This document shows positions 17,846 through 26,519 of a stretch of DNA of 64,000 nt, piece after piece; the stretch's first letter is position 1, and each line of letters begins with the position of its first letter. Source of the stretch: JAPPHA01 sp965221575 (lineage in GTDB: Bacteria; Pseudomonadota; Alphaproteobacteria; Rhodobacterales; Rhodobacteraceae). The stretch is taken from contig CBDCSM010000012.1 of NCBI GenBank assembly GCA_965221575.1, forward strand, positions 124,001 to 188,000, read 5' to 3'. A program made the position numbers and the translations under genes. The notes under the pieces were generated by a model, which worked only from the letters and a program-made list of their open reading frames with translations, did not search any database and was not told the DNA's origin.

Positions 17846-18848
17846 TGCACGCGTCCGCGTATGCCTGTTCGAGGACGGTGTCCGCAGCATGCAGATCATT
17901 TGGTCCGGATTGCCGCCGAAGCTGCAGCGCCCGGATTGCCCTGGCCCCGGCCGCGCCGCTCAGTTTCGGTACGGCCGCGGCAACATCGGTCATTTCCTTC
18001 CGGTCGCCATTGCAGTGAAGGGCGATGTCGCACCCGGCCGCAAGCGCGGCTTCGGCATTGCGCGCAGGATCTCCGGTCAGGGCCTTCATTGACAGGTCAT
18101 CGGTCATCAAAAGGCCGGAGAAGCCGATTTGCCCGCGTATCATGCGAATGACGCGGGCCGACAGGGTTGCGCATGCGCCGGCGTCAATGGACGGATACAG
18201 CACGTGGGCCGTCATCCCGATCGGCAGGTCCGAAAGTCGCTTGAACGGTAAGAAGTCCACCGCGGACAGTGTATCGATGTCGGTTTCGACGACGGGCAAT
18301 TCTTCATGGCTGTCCTTGCGGGCACGGCCATGGCCCGGAAGATGTTTCATCACGGGAAGAACGCCGCCATCGAGCAGGCTGTCCGCCACGACACGGCCAA
18401 GCAGGGCGACCTTGCCGGGATCATCGCCCAGGCAGCGATTGCGTATGATCGGATGAGTGCGATCGAACGCAACATCGAGCATGGGGACGCAATTCGCATC
18501 GATTCCAAGTGCCTGAAGTTCCGACGCGATCAGGCTGTACCGCAGGCGCATCGCCCGCTTTGCGGTCTCGGTATCAACTCTCCGGACCTGGTCGAGGGGA
18601 GGGATCCATTCCTTCCAGTGAGGCTTCGTCAGCCGGGCTACGCGACCACCTTCCTGGTCGATGAATACCGGGGCACCCCGTCCGACGCTCGCACGCAAGT
18701 CGCGGGTCAACGTGCGAACCTGGTCAGGGTCATCGACATTTCGGGCAAAAAGGATGAATCCCCACGGGTCGGCGTCCGCAAAGAATTGCCGCTCCCACGA
18801 CGTCAGCCGCAGTCCTTCGCATCCGAAGATGCAGGCCCGGGCCGACAT
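17838..18848 (-). CDS. nagZ: Beta-N-acetylhexosaminidase NagZ
   Basis: Glycoside hydrolase family 3 enzyme that releases N-acetylglucosamine from anhydromuropeptides in peptidoglycan recycling. Visible: WGFILFARNVDDPDQV, FIDQEGGRVARL, the KHLPGHGRARKDSHEELP loop with the catalytic Asp/His pair, and LLMTDDLSMKAL containing the nucleophile Asp. Start at ATG 18848 overlaps the stop of the SPOR gene by one base (TGATG); the ORF could extend eight codons upstream, but that lies inside the neighbour. 336 residues, normal. Confidence 0.93.
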   Translation of the reverse strand: MSARACIFGCEGLRLTSWERQFFADADPWGFILFARNVDDPDQVRTLTRDLRASVGRGAPVFIDQEGGRVARLTKPHWKEWIPPLDQVRRVDTETAKRAMRLRYSLIASELQALGIDANCVPMLDVAFDRTHPIIRNRCLGDDPGKVALLGRVVADSLLDGGVLPVMKHLPGHGRARKDSHEELPVVETDIDTLSAVDFLPFKRLSDLPIGMTAHVLYPSIDAGACATLSARVIRMIRGQIGFSGLLMTDDLSMKALTGDPARNAEAALAAGCDIALHCNGDRKEMTDVAAAVPKLSGAAGARAIRALQLRRQSGPNDLHAADTVLEQAYADACNG

Positions 18849-19705
18849 CAGCGATTCTGGACCGGGATGCACTGCTTTCCACGCTCAAGCAGCGACGTGC
18901 ACAGGTTTCTGGAGGCAACCTGGTTTTCAAAACCGACAGCGGCAATGCTGTAGGACGTCACACCGCTGCTTTCGGTAGACTGAATCACCGTTGGTCGATC
19001 TCCGATCAGATCACCATGGTCGGTGATCAGGCGTTTCCTCTCCTCTTCCGCGACCTGGTAGCTGCCGAAGGATCCCAGGTGAACGGCCAGTGCTCCCTCT
19101 GCCAGCGGCGCGATTCCGAGACCGTTCGGGCGTGGCCTTGGCAGGGTCGCCGAATCCGCCGTTTCAAGCACGGGTTCCACCTCCACTTCGGCTGGCGGTT
19201 CCGTCGCTTCCGCGGCGCTTGCCTGTTCAATCGTCCGCTCAGTCCCGGTCGCGTCCACGGGCTCCGCTTCCCCTGCAATCAGGGATTCCCGCAGAGGTGT
19301 CTCGTCAACGAGGCGATCCTCGGACGCGACCGTGTCTCCGGGATCGAGCGGCATTGGTCTTGGCGCGAGAACGACCGTATCCGGCGCCTCGGCCGCAATT
19401 CCCGATTCAATGACCTGGTTGATCGACAACCCCTGGTTTTCGACCTGTAGTCCTCCGGGATCGATCGGCCGTGTTCGGGCATGCCCTTCCATTGCGCGAA
19501 TCACGGGGATTTCCGAAATGTCCCTGGATCCAAGGTTGGCGGCCCAGTAGCCGATTCCGGCCATCAAGGCGATGGAAACAAGGGCCCCTAACCAACTCAG
19601 AATCACCGAGAGCCTTCCAACCAGGCCGGAGGAAGGCGGCCTGTTTTCGGACGATGTCAGTACGGAAGGTCCCGTTCGCTGATCGCGATCGTATCGGGAA
19701 ATCAT
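18848..19705 (-). CDS. SPOR-domain membrane protein
   Basis: A 285-residue envelope protein. One transmembrane helix (about residues 29-55, GRLSVILSWLGALVSIALMA) is followed by a long Pro/Glu/Ala-rich periplasmic linker and a C-terminal SPOR domain (about 208-285, ALAVHLGSFGSYQVAEEERK and ending NLCTSLLERGKQCIPV). SPOR domains bind denuded glycan strands at the division site. First gene of the series running into nagZ, scpA and scpB; 80 bp after argS. Confidence 0.85.
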   Translation of the reverse strand: MISRYDRDQRTGPSVLTSSENRPPSSGLVGRLSVILSWLGALVSIALMAGIGYWAANLGSRDISEIPVIRAMEGHARTRPIDPGGLQVENQGLSINQVIESGIAAEAPDTVVLAPRPMPLDPGDTVASEDRLVDETPLRESLIAGEAEPVDATGTERTIEQASAAEATEPPAEVEVEPVLETADSATLPRPRPNGLGIAPLAEGALAVHLGSFGSYQVAEEERKRLITDHGDLIGDRPTVIQSTESSGVTSYSIAAVGFENQVASRNLCTSLLERGKQCIPVQNR

Positions 19706-19785
19706 TGGGCCTGCCTCATTGGTTCACACTCTATATGGTGTGATTGACTGCTCCAACCCCAAAAATGCGATCGATTTTCTTGTGA

Positions 19786-21531
19786 TTAACGCATTTCTTC
19801 AAGCGGGGTTACGCCCAGAATACCAAGTCCTGTCGAAATAGCAATGCCTGTTGCCCGGCACATGGCCAGCCTGGCGAGAGTTCCGTCCTCGTCTTCGGCC
19901 TGGAGGAACTTGAGCCCCGGTAGCTCCTTGCTCCTGTTCCAGAGGCTGTGAAACTCGGAAGCGACTTCGTTCAGGTAGAAGGCAACCCGGTGCGGTTCGC
20001 GGTTCCGCGCCGCCAGGTCCAGTTGGCGCGGCCATCCACCGACCTTTCGGATCAGGGCCATTTCCGCTTCGTGTCCGACCAGGTCGAGGCATGCGCCGGA
20101 GAGCGCGGTATCGGAAACGTCGAATCCGGCGTCCTTGGCCTTCCTGAGTACCGAGCAGATCCGGGCGTGGGCGTACTGGACGTAAAAGACCGGATTGTCG
20201 CGCGTCTGCTGACGAACCAGTTCCAGGTCGAAGTCCAGCGGGACATCGTTCTTTCGCGTCAGCATCACGAATCGCGTGACGTCGGGCCCGACTTCGTCGA
20301 CAAGTTCACGAAGCGTGACAAAAGTTCCTGCCCGCTTGGACATCTTGATCGGGCGAGAGCCCGAAAGGAGGCGAACCAGCTGGACCAGCCGGATATCGAT
20401 GGGAACGCGGTTTTCCGACAGTGCCGCGACCACGGCGGAAATCCTCTTGACGTAACCTCCGTGGTCGTAACCGAACACGTTGATCAGCTCGTCGAAACCG
20501 CGAAGTATCTTGTCGTAATGATAGGCGATATCCGGAGCGAAATACGTCCAGCTTCCGTCATGTTTCCGGATTGCCCTGTCCATGTCGTCGCCGAAGCCGG
20601 TTGATCTGAACAGCGTCTGCTCCCTCTGTTCCCAGTCCTCGCTGCTTTTGCCCAGCGGTGGATCGAGAACGCCCCGATAGATGTAACCCCTGGACTCGAG
20701 CGCATCCAGGGCGCCCTCGATACGCCCGACTCCGTAAAGTGACCTTTCGGAAAAAAAGACGTCCATCTCGATGCCGAGGGCGGCGAGATCATCACGAATG
20801 ATCTCCATCATCATCCCCGTGGCAAACTCCCTGAACAGGTCGAGCCATTCTGCTTCGGGCCTGTCGACGAAACGGTCTCCGTACTTTTCCCGGAGCGCCT
20901 CGCCCACCGGAATCAGGTAATCGCCGGGGTAGCCGTCGGCCGCCAAGGCGGCCTTCCTGCCATTTGCCTCGAGATACCTCTGGTAAGCCGACCGTGCGAG
21001 GACCTCGACCTGTGCGCCTCCGTCATTGACGTAGTACTCCCGGGTTACGTCGTATCCCGCGAATTCAAGCAGGTTTGCCAGCGCATCACCGAACGCGGCG
21101 CCTCGTGCATGGGCAACATGCAAGGGTCCGGTCGGGTTTGCGGATACGAATTCGACGTTCACCCGCCGGCGCTGGCCGAGGTGGGGACGGCCGTATGAAC
21201 GTCCGGCCTCAAGCGCTGCCGGGACGCTGTCGCGCCAGGCCGACGGGGTCAACGTAAGGTTGATGAACCCTGGCCCCGCGATGTCAACCGACTGCACCCG
21301 TCCGTCTGCCGCCAACTCGGCGGCGATGTGCTCGGCCAGCGTTCTTGGCCTGGTCCCGGCGGGTTTTGCGAGAACCAGGGCCGCATTCGTCGACATGTCG
21401 CCATGCCTCGGGTCCCGGGGCGATTCGAGGGTTGCCGCCCGGGAGTCGGTACCCGTGGGCAGAATTCCCTTGTCGGCAAGGGACGCGATCGCGTTCGCGA
21501 CAAGTGCCCGAATGTCGAGAAAAATGTCCAT
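19786..21531 (-). CDS. argS: Arginyl-tRNA synthetase
   Basis: Class I aminoacyl-tRNA synthetase charging tRNA-Arg. Starting at ATG 21531 (MDIFLDIRALV) gives 581 residues; the open frame extends 33 codons upstream into dgt and is ignored. Domains: N-terminal Add1 (1-100), Rossmann core with YYVNDGGAQVEVLA and the KMSKR loop (KMSKRAGTFVTL, about 345-350), and the C-terminal DALR anticodon-binding domain. The first ATP-binding signature reads HVAH in NPTGPLHVAHARGA, where relatives usually have HVGH or HIGH. Confidence 0.95.
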   Translation of the reverse strand: MDIFLDIRALVANAIASLADKGILPTGTDSRAATLESPRDPRHGDMSTNAALVLAKPAGTRPRTLAEHIAAELAADGRVQSVDIAGPGFINLTLTPSAWRDSVPAALEAGRSYGRPHLGQRRRVNVEFVSANPTGPLHVAHARGAAFGDALANLLEFAGYDVTREYYVNDGGAQVEVLARSAYQRYLEANGRKAALAADGYPGDYLIPVGEALREKYGDRFVDRPEAEWLDLFREFATGMMMEIIRDDLAALGIEMDVFFSERSLYGVGRIEGALDALESRGYIYRGVLDPPLGKSSEDWEQREQTLFRSTGFGDDMDRAIRKHDGSWTYFAPDIAYHYDKILRGFDELINVFGYDHGGYVKRISAVVAALSENRVPIDIRLVQLVRLLSGSRPIKMSKRAGTFVTLRELVDEVGPDVTRFVMLTRKNDVPLDFDLELVRQQTRDNPVFYVQYAHARICSVLRKAKDAGFDVSDTALSGACLDLVGHEAEMALIRKVGGWPRQLDLAARNREPHRVAFYLNEVASEFHSLWNRSKELPGLKFLQAEDEDGTLARLAMCRATGIAISTGLGILGVTPLEEMR

Positions 21532-21559
21532 CGTGTCCCGGAGATTGCCTGCGCGGCGA

Positions 21560-22726
21560 TTACCACAGGCGCAGTTCGCTATCCAGCGGGTTATCCCGAC
21601 CGGTAAGCCGGGCATGTTCCTGGAGCGCAAAACGGTCCGTCATCCCGGCAACATAGTCGAGAATGACGCGTGCCCGGATTTCGCTGTCGGCGTTGCCAGC
21701 GGGAAGCCAACCCTCAGGAAGATCGGCGTCTCCGGAAAGATACAGGCCGAACAGTTCCGAAAGGATTGATGACGCCCGGTCGCGCACTTTCTGGACCTTG
21801 TGGTGCCGGTACATGTGCTGGAAAAGGAATTCCCGGATCTGCCCCAGGTCACGGCGAACCGAGTCCGGAAAGGCAATCACCGGCCGGTCGGCATTGCGAA
21901 TTTCGCCGGAACTTCCCGGCGAAAGCGCCCGGAGTCGTCCGCGGCTTTCGGTAATGACGCCCCTGACGAGGCAATCGAATACCTGCCGCAACGCCGTGTG
22001 GCGCCGCCTTTCGTCGTCGATTCCCGGGTATTGCCTGTCGGCTTCTCGGAAGCAGGCCCCGGCAATCGGCAGATCCAGGACGTCGGATTCCCCGAACAGC
22101 CCGGCCCGCAAGCCGTCGTCCAGATCATGGGTGTTGTACGCGATGTCGTCGGCGAGCGCGGCAACCTGGGCCTCTGCACTGGCCAGCGTGTGAAGTTCGA
22201 GGTCGTGTTCCGCGTTGTACTCGGCCAGAGGATACGGAAGATCGGCGACCACCGGCCCGTTGTGCTTGGCTATTCCTTCCAGCGATTCCCACGTCAGGTT
22301 GAGGCCGTCGAACCCGGGATAATGGCGTTCCAATCGGGTCACGACCCTGAGCGCCTGGGCATTGTGATCGAATCCGCCATGATCCTCCATGCAGGAGTTG
22401 AGGACCTCTTCGCCCGAATGGCCAAAAGGTGGATGGCCGAGATCATGGGCAAGCGCGACTGCCTCGGTCAGGTCGGTGTTCAGGTCCAGGGCGCCGGCGA
22501 TTGACCGCGCAACCTGTGCAACCTCGATCGAATGTGTCAGGCGTGTCCTGTAGTGATCGCCCTCGTGTTCGACAAATACCTGCGTCTTGTGCTTGAGACG
22601 TCGAAATGCACTCGAGTGAATGATCCTGTCACGATCCCGTTGAAACGCGGTCCGAAAGTCGGATGCCGATTCGGGGAACAGGCGGCCGCGGCTGTTTTCG
22701 GGTTCGCAGGCGAAGGCGGCAAGCAT
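21560..22726 (-). CDS. dgt: Deoxyguanosinetriphosphate triphosphohydrolase-like protein
   Basis: HD-domain dNTPase that splits a dNTP to deoxynucleoside and triphosphate. Features: AFRRLKHKTQVFVEHEGDHY, the first HD histidine in RLTHSIEVAQVAR, the paired HD in ALAHDLGHPPFGHSGE and the distal DDIAYNTHDLDDGL with the last metal Asp. 388 residues, the size of the alphaproteobacterial dgt-like form. It lies 28 bp upstream of argS and is divergent from the Fe-S gene. Confidence 0.92.
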   Translation of the reverse strand: MLAAFACEPENSRGRLFPESASDFRTAFQRDRDRIIHSSAFRRLKHKTQVFVEHEGDHYRTRLTHSIEVAQVARSIAGALDLNTDLTEAVALAHDLGHPPFGHSGEEVLNSCMEDHGGFDHNAQALRVVTRLERHYPGFDGLNLTWESLEGIAKHNGPVVADLPYPLAEYNAEHDLELHTLASAEAQVAALADDIAYNTHDLDDGLRAGLFGESDVLDLPIAGACFREADRQYPGIDDERRRHTALRQVFDCLVRGVITESRGRLRALSPGSSGEIRNADRPVIAFPDSVRRDLGQIREFLFQHMYRHHKVQKVRDRASSILSELFGLYLSGDADLPEGWLPAGNADSEIRARVILDYVAGMTDRFALQEHARLTGRDNPLDSELRLW

Positions 22727-22844
22727 GGGGTCGTCGAGACGGCTCTCTGTGGAATCGGAAGGTTGAATGGTGACCGCTGAACTGTGTGACGAAGAACCCG
22801 GCGGTGATCAAGGGTCCCAGACGCTTTCTTGTCGTCGCCTGACC

Positions 22845-22872
22845 TTGCAGACCACGAATTTGAACGTATATC
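22845..22872 (+). promoter_or_regulatory. Putative sigma-70 promoter for the HesB-type Fe-S gene
   Basis: TTGCAG, a 16-bp spacer, then TATATC, about 50 bp upstream of the ATG at 22923 in the 196-bp divergent region. The -35 and -10 elements match the vegetative consensus only partly. No Fur or IscR-like box was recognised. Confidence 0.35.
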
Positions 22873-22922
22873 ATTGGTGCCAAGTCCTCGTTGGAAGACG
22901 AGGTACCGAAGGAAGTCTTGAC

Positions 22923-23255
22923 ATGGAAATCTCAGTGCCGCCCAAGGTTACGGATCGTGCCTTCCTGCGCCTCGAAGAGATCAACCGGACCCTCGACAGG
23001 GCAAGGGGTTTGCGGGTTGCCGTGGAAGGAGGAGGCTGCTCGGGGTTTCAGTATGACATTCGGCTCGATGACCCGGCCGACGATGACCTCGTTCTCGAGA
23101 AGGACGGAATGACGGTTCTGATCGACAGGGTGTCGCTGCCCTTCCTGTCCAACGCGGTCATCGACTTCAGCGATGAATTGATCGGGTCTCGATTCACCGT
23201 CTCGAACCCGAATGCGTCCTCCAGTTGCGGTTGTGGTGTCAGCTTCTCGTTGTGA
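22923..23255 (+). CDS. erpA: HesB/IscA family iron-sulfur cluster insertion protein
   Basis: A-type Fe-S carrier of 110 residues. The three conserved cysteines are present: one in VEGGGCSGFQY (about 41) and the C-terminal SSCGCGVSF pair (about 104-106). LSNAVIDFSDELIGSRFTVSNP is the classical region before the CxC. ErpA or IscA cannot be separated by reading; ErpA is favoured because no isc or suf genes are adjacent. ATG at 22923 is preceded by a GGAAGTC ribosome-site-like segment. Confidence 0.88.
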   Translation: MEISVPPKVTDRAFLRLEEINRTLDRARGLRVAVEGGGCSGFQYDIRLDDPADDDLVLEKDGMTVLIDRVSLPFLSNAVIDFSDELIGSRFTVSNPNASSSCGCGVSFSL

Positions 23256-23322
23256 CCCCGGGTTCCGGAATCCAGCAGTCGTCTGAAGCGCTTTTCGGCG
23301 ACTGCCGCATCGGAGCCCGCCC

Positions 23323-24105
23323 ATGATCATTGCGACCTTCAACATCAACGGGATCAAGGCAAGGATGCCAGCCTTGCTGGACTGGCTCAAGGAGCGGCGG
23401 CCGGATGTGGCCCTGCTCCAGGAAATCAAGTCGGTGGACGAGGCCTTCCCTTCTGATCCCATCCAGGAACTCGGGTACCACGTTGAAACCCACGGCCAGA
23501 AAGGCTTCAACGGGGTCGCAATCCTGTCGCGGCTGCCACTTGACGACATCGTACGGGGATTGCCGGGCGATCCGGGTGATGAACAGGCGCGGTGGATCGA
23601 AGCGAACGTGCAGGGATCGAAGGCGCCCGTCCGCGTCTGTTGTCTCTACATGCCAAACGGGAATCCCGCTCCAGGACCCAAGTTCGACTACAAGCTCTCG
23701 TGGATGGGTCGAATGAAACTCCGGGCAAGAACGCTGCTGGAATTCGAGGAACCGTTCATCATGGCGGGGGACTGCAATGTCATCCAGCAACCCGAGGATT
23801 GCTGGGACGAGACTTTCTGGCGTGACGACGCCCTGTACCTGATGGAGACACGAACGGCCTTCCGGGAAATCCTGAACCTCGGATTCACCGATGCGCTGCA
23901 TGTCCGCGATGACTCACCCGGCAACTACACGTACTGGGACTACCAGGCTGGTCGCTGGAACAAGAACCACGGGATCCGGATCGACCACCTGCTGCTGTCT
24001 CCGCAGGCAGCCGACATGCTCGTCGATAGCCAGGTCGACAAGTATGTGCGCGGTGAGCCGAAACCATCAGACCATGTTCCGGTCTGGGTTGAACTCGACG
24101 CGTAG
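23323..24105 (+). CDS. xthA: Exodeoxyribonuclease III (AP endonuclease)
   Basis: Base-excision repair nuclease that cuts 5' of abasic sites and removes 3' blocking groups. The exonuclease/endonuclease/phosphatase fold shows ATFNINGIKARM (metal Asn), LLQEIK (metal Glu at about 34), the catalytic GDCNV and the final SDHVPVWVEL with the active His. 260 residues, normal. It follows erpA by 67 bp and may be cotranscribed; the downstream gene is convergent. Confidence 0.94.
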   Translation: MIIATFNINGIKARMPALLDWLKERRPDVALLQEIKSVDEAFPSDPIQELGYHVETHGQKGFNGVAILSRLPLDDIVRGLPGDPGDEQARWIEANVQGSKAPVRVCCLYMPNGNPAPGPKFDYKLSWMGRMKLRARTLLEFEEPFIMAGDCNVIQQPEDCWDETFWRDDALYLMETRTAFREILNLGFTDALHVRDDSPGNYTYWDYQAGRWNKNHGIRIDHLLLSPQAADMLVDSQVDKYVRGEPKPSDHVPVWVELDA

Positions 24106-24118
24106 GCCCGGCCCTGGG

Positions 24119-25345
24119 TCAATACCTGGCCGTCCCTGCCACGACGTCATGGTCGTGAATCCACCCGTACCACTGCCGGAGTAACACGGGCAGCAGCGGC
24201 CTGGCGGCACGGAGCCCGAGATGGACGGGAAGCCGCAGGATCGGGTTCTTCAGCTGGTAAATCCGTCCGCTTCTTTCCGAAGCCCTTTGAAGACGAACGA
24301 CCCTGGCTCTGCGTCTCCGTTCGTAAGCGGTAAAGGCGGCCTGAAGTGTCTGTGCATTGGCAAGCGCCTCGACCAGGGTCCATGCATCCTCGAGGGCCGC
24401 CGAGGCGCCTTGCGCGAGATGTGGAAGCATCGGGTGAGCCGCATCGCCGATTGCGGCGAGATTGGCCCGCGACAAGGCGGCAGGGACCGGGCACCGATAA
24501 AGCTCCCGGACTTCAGGTGGCTGGATCCCGTCCAGAAGCGAACCCACGGAATCACACCACCCGGAATAAAGTGCGCGCAATTCGATCCGGTCGTGTTCCG
24601 GTCGGGTCCTTCCTGCCGGCTCGCCAATCCGGCCGCCCCCCCCGGTGATGGCGGTGATGTTGATCATGGGTCCACCCGGCACGACGTACGCCACGAGGTG
24701 TTTCCCTGGGCCGGTAAACAGGCAAGGTCCCTCCGACAGCTCTGATCGCAGGCGTTCAGGCACCGACGACATCAAGGCGAGTGCACGCCAGGCCCGTTGA
24801 CCCGATTCAGTTGCTGGCCTTCCGCCCGGCAGCTGCCTTTGCCGAATCGATGAATGAATTCCGTCGGAGGCGACAACGACGTCGAAACCGCCTGGCGATG
24901 GGTGTGAATCCGCGAGAATCTCGAACCTGCCGTCACGGAACGAGACGTCGGCGGGCGTGCCCGCGCAGAGTGTCGCGCCTCCTTTCCCGGCGCAGTCTGC
25001 GAGAAAGGCAACGAGGTCGGAACGCCGAACCAGCAGGTAGCGCGCGTCATCGTGGCGCGCGTGAATGTCCAGCCGGGCAATCTCTTTTCCGCTTGGGCCG
25101 TGTCTCAGCGAAAGCGATCTTGCCGGCATTGACGGAAAGGAAGTCCCGTCGACGGAGCCGAGCGCCCGGAGCACCCGGGTCCCGTTCGGGCTGATCTGTA
25201 TTCCCGTTCCGCCGCCCGATTCAACGCGGCGCGGCGTTTTCTCGAAAACCGTGACCCGGGCGCCTCTCGAGGAGGCCGCGGCCCCCGCCGCGAGGCCTCC
25301 GACGCCGCCGCCGATCACTGCGATGTTCATTCCGTCGAGATTCAT
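24119..25345 (-). CDS. FAD-dependent monooxygenase, salicylate hydroxylase-like
   Basis: Group A flavoprotein hydroxylase of about 408 residues. It has the dinucleotide-binding start (IAVIGGGVGGLAAGAAASSRG), the middle motif FDVVVASDGIHSSIR and the second FAD motif LAAIGDAAHPMLPHLAQGA with the final AYERRRRARVVRLQ. The N terminus is uncertain: ATG 25345 and ATG 25330 are both possible, neither with a good ribosome site. The aromatic substrate cannot be told. Confidence 0.85.
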   Translation of the reverse strand: MNLDGMNIAVIGGGVGGLAAGAAASSRGARVTVFEKTPRRVESGGGTGIQISPNGTRVLRALGSVDGTSFPSMPARSLSLRHGPSGKEIARLDIHARHDDARYLLVRRSDLVAFLADCAGKGGATLCAGTPADVSFRDGRFEILADSHPSPGGFDVVVASDGIHSSIRQRQLPGGRPATESGQRAWRALALMSSVPERLRSELSEGPCLFTGPGKHLVAYVVPGGPMINITAITGGGGRIGEPAGRTRPEHDRIELRALYSGWCDSVGSLLDGIQPPEVRELYRCPVPAALSRANLAAIGDAAHPMLPHLAQGASAALEDAWTLVEALANAQTLQAAFTAYERRRRARVVRLQRASERSGRIYQLKNPILRLPVHLGLRAARPLLPVLLRQWYGWIHDHDVVAGTARY

Positions 25346-25453
25346 CGGGGTGGCAATGCTGTGGCGATCACTGGAAAGAAACCCGGTGCCGACGAACATG
25401 GCCGGACGGAGCCCGTGTGCGCGTGGGGGCTGCGCCGAACCGTGGATACTTGG

Positions 25454-26251
25454 TCAATGGTTGTTTCTGACCAGCGAGGAGAGACGCTCGTAGGCCGAAT
25501 GACTGGCGGCAATGATGCTTCCGTCAAGGAGCGGGTCTCCTCTCGGCTCGGCGGAAGAGACGAGCCCCCCGGCCTCGCGAACCAGCAGGAGGCCGGCGGC
25601 GATATCCCAGGCGTTGAGGCCCGTCTCCCAGTAGCCGTCTATTCGCCCCGCCGCGACCGACGCGAGATTCAGCGCGGCCGCTCCCAGCGTTCGAACACCG
25701 GCGCTGACCGGCAGACACTGTTCCAGGGTCGCCGCGGTGGATGTCCATCCGGGTTTGACGGCGGCTGGCAGGGACGTCGCGAACAGCATGCTGCCGATGC
25801 GGGTTCTGGCGGAAACCCTGATGCGGTTGTCGTTGAGCCAGGCGCCGCCGCCTTTTTCGGCTACGAACAACTCGTTCGTAGGCGGTACGAAAACTACGCC
25901 CGCGACGACTTCGCCCTTGTGTTCGAGCGCGACCGAGATCGCCCAGAACGGCAGTCCGTGCAGGAAATTGGTTGTCCCGTCGAGCGGGTCGACGATCCAG
26001 CGTCGGGTCGGGTCCTTTCCCGCTTCAGGTGCGCTTTCCTCGGCACACCAGCCGTAGTTCGGTCTGCCGCCGCGCAACTCTTCCCGAAGAATGGCTTCCG
26101 CCCGGATGTCGGCCCTCGAGACGAAATCCCCTGGACCCTTGACGGAAACCTGGAGTTTCTCGACTTCTCCGAAGTCCCTGATCAATCCGCGCCCGGCCTT
26201 CAATGCCGCGCCGACCATGAGATTGATGTTGGCCGAAAACTGCGATGGCAC
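25454..26251 (-). CDS. Inositol monophosphatase family protein (SuhB-like)
   Basis: Li+-sensitive sugar/inositol phosphatase fold, 265 residues. Metal-binding residues appear in CAEESA, WIVDPLDGTTNFLHG and LNAWDIAAGLLLVREAGG. SuhB in E. coli also acts in rRNA antitermination, but that cannot be inferred here. It is 108 bp downstream of nothing obvious, and the monooxygenase lies after it on the same strand. Confidence 0.9.
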   Translation of the reverse strand: MPSQFSANINLMVGAALKAGRGLIRDFGEVEKLQVSVKGPGDFVSRADIRAEAILREELRGGRPNYGWCAEESAPEAGKDPTRRWIVDPLDGTTNFLHGLPFWAISVALEHKGEVVAGVVFVPPTNELFVAEKGGGAWLNDNRIRVSARTRIGSMLFATSLPAAVKPGWTSTAATLEQCLPVSAGVRTLGAAALNLASVAAGRIDGYWETGLNAWDIAAGLLLVREAGGLVSSAEPRGDPLLDGSIIAASHSAYERLSSLVRNNH

Positions 26252-26519
26252 GACCGGGATACTCCGTTCTGTCAGACTTGGGGGAACTCAATAGTGAATT
26301 GGCCACGCCAATCCAAGCCCGGCGCGACTCGGTAACGGCGATTCGGCGCCGAAGGAATAGCCGTCATCACCCCATTCGAGTTTGCAGCCGGAGGCGACGA
26401 TTTCCTGACCGTCCCGACCGCCGACGGGCAATCGATCTAACGGGTTTGACAGTGGTCGGGATTTCCAGCAGTTACGCGAACGGGCAGATGAACCACGAAG
26501 CCCAGGTCAAGGCGGTCTC

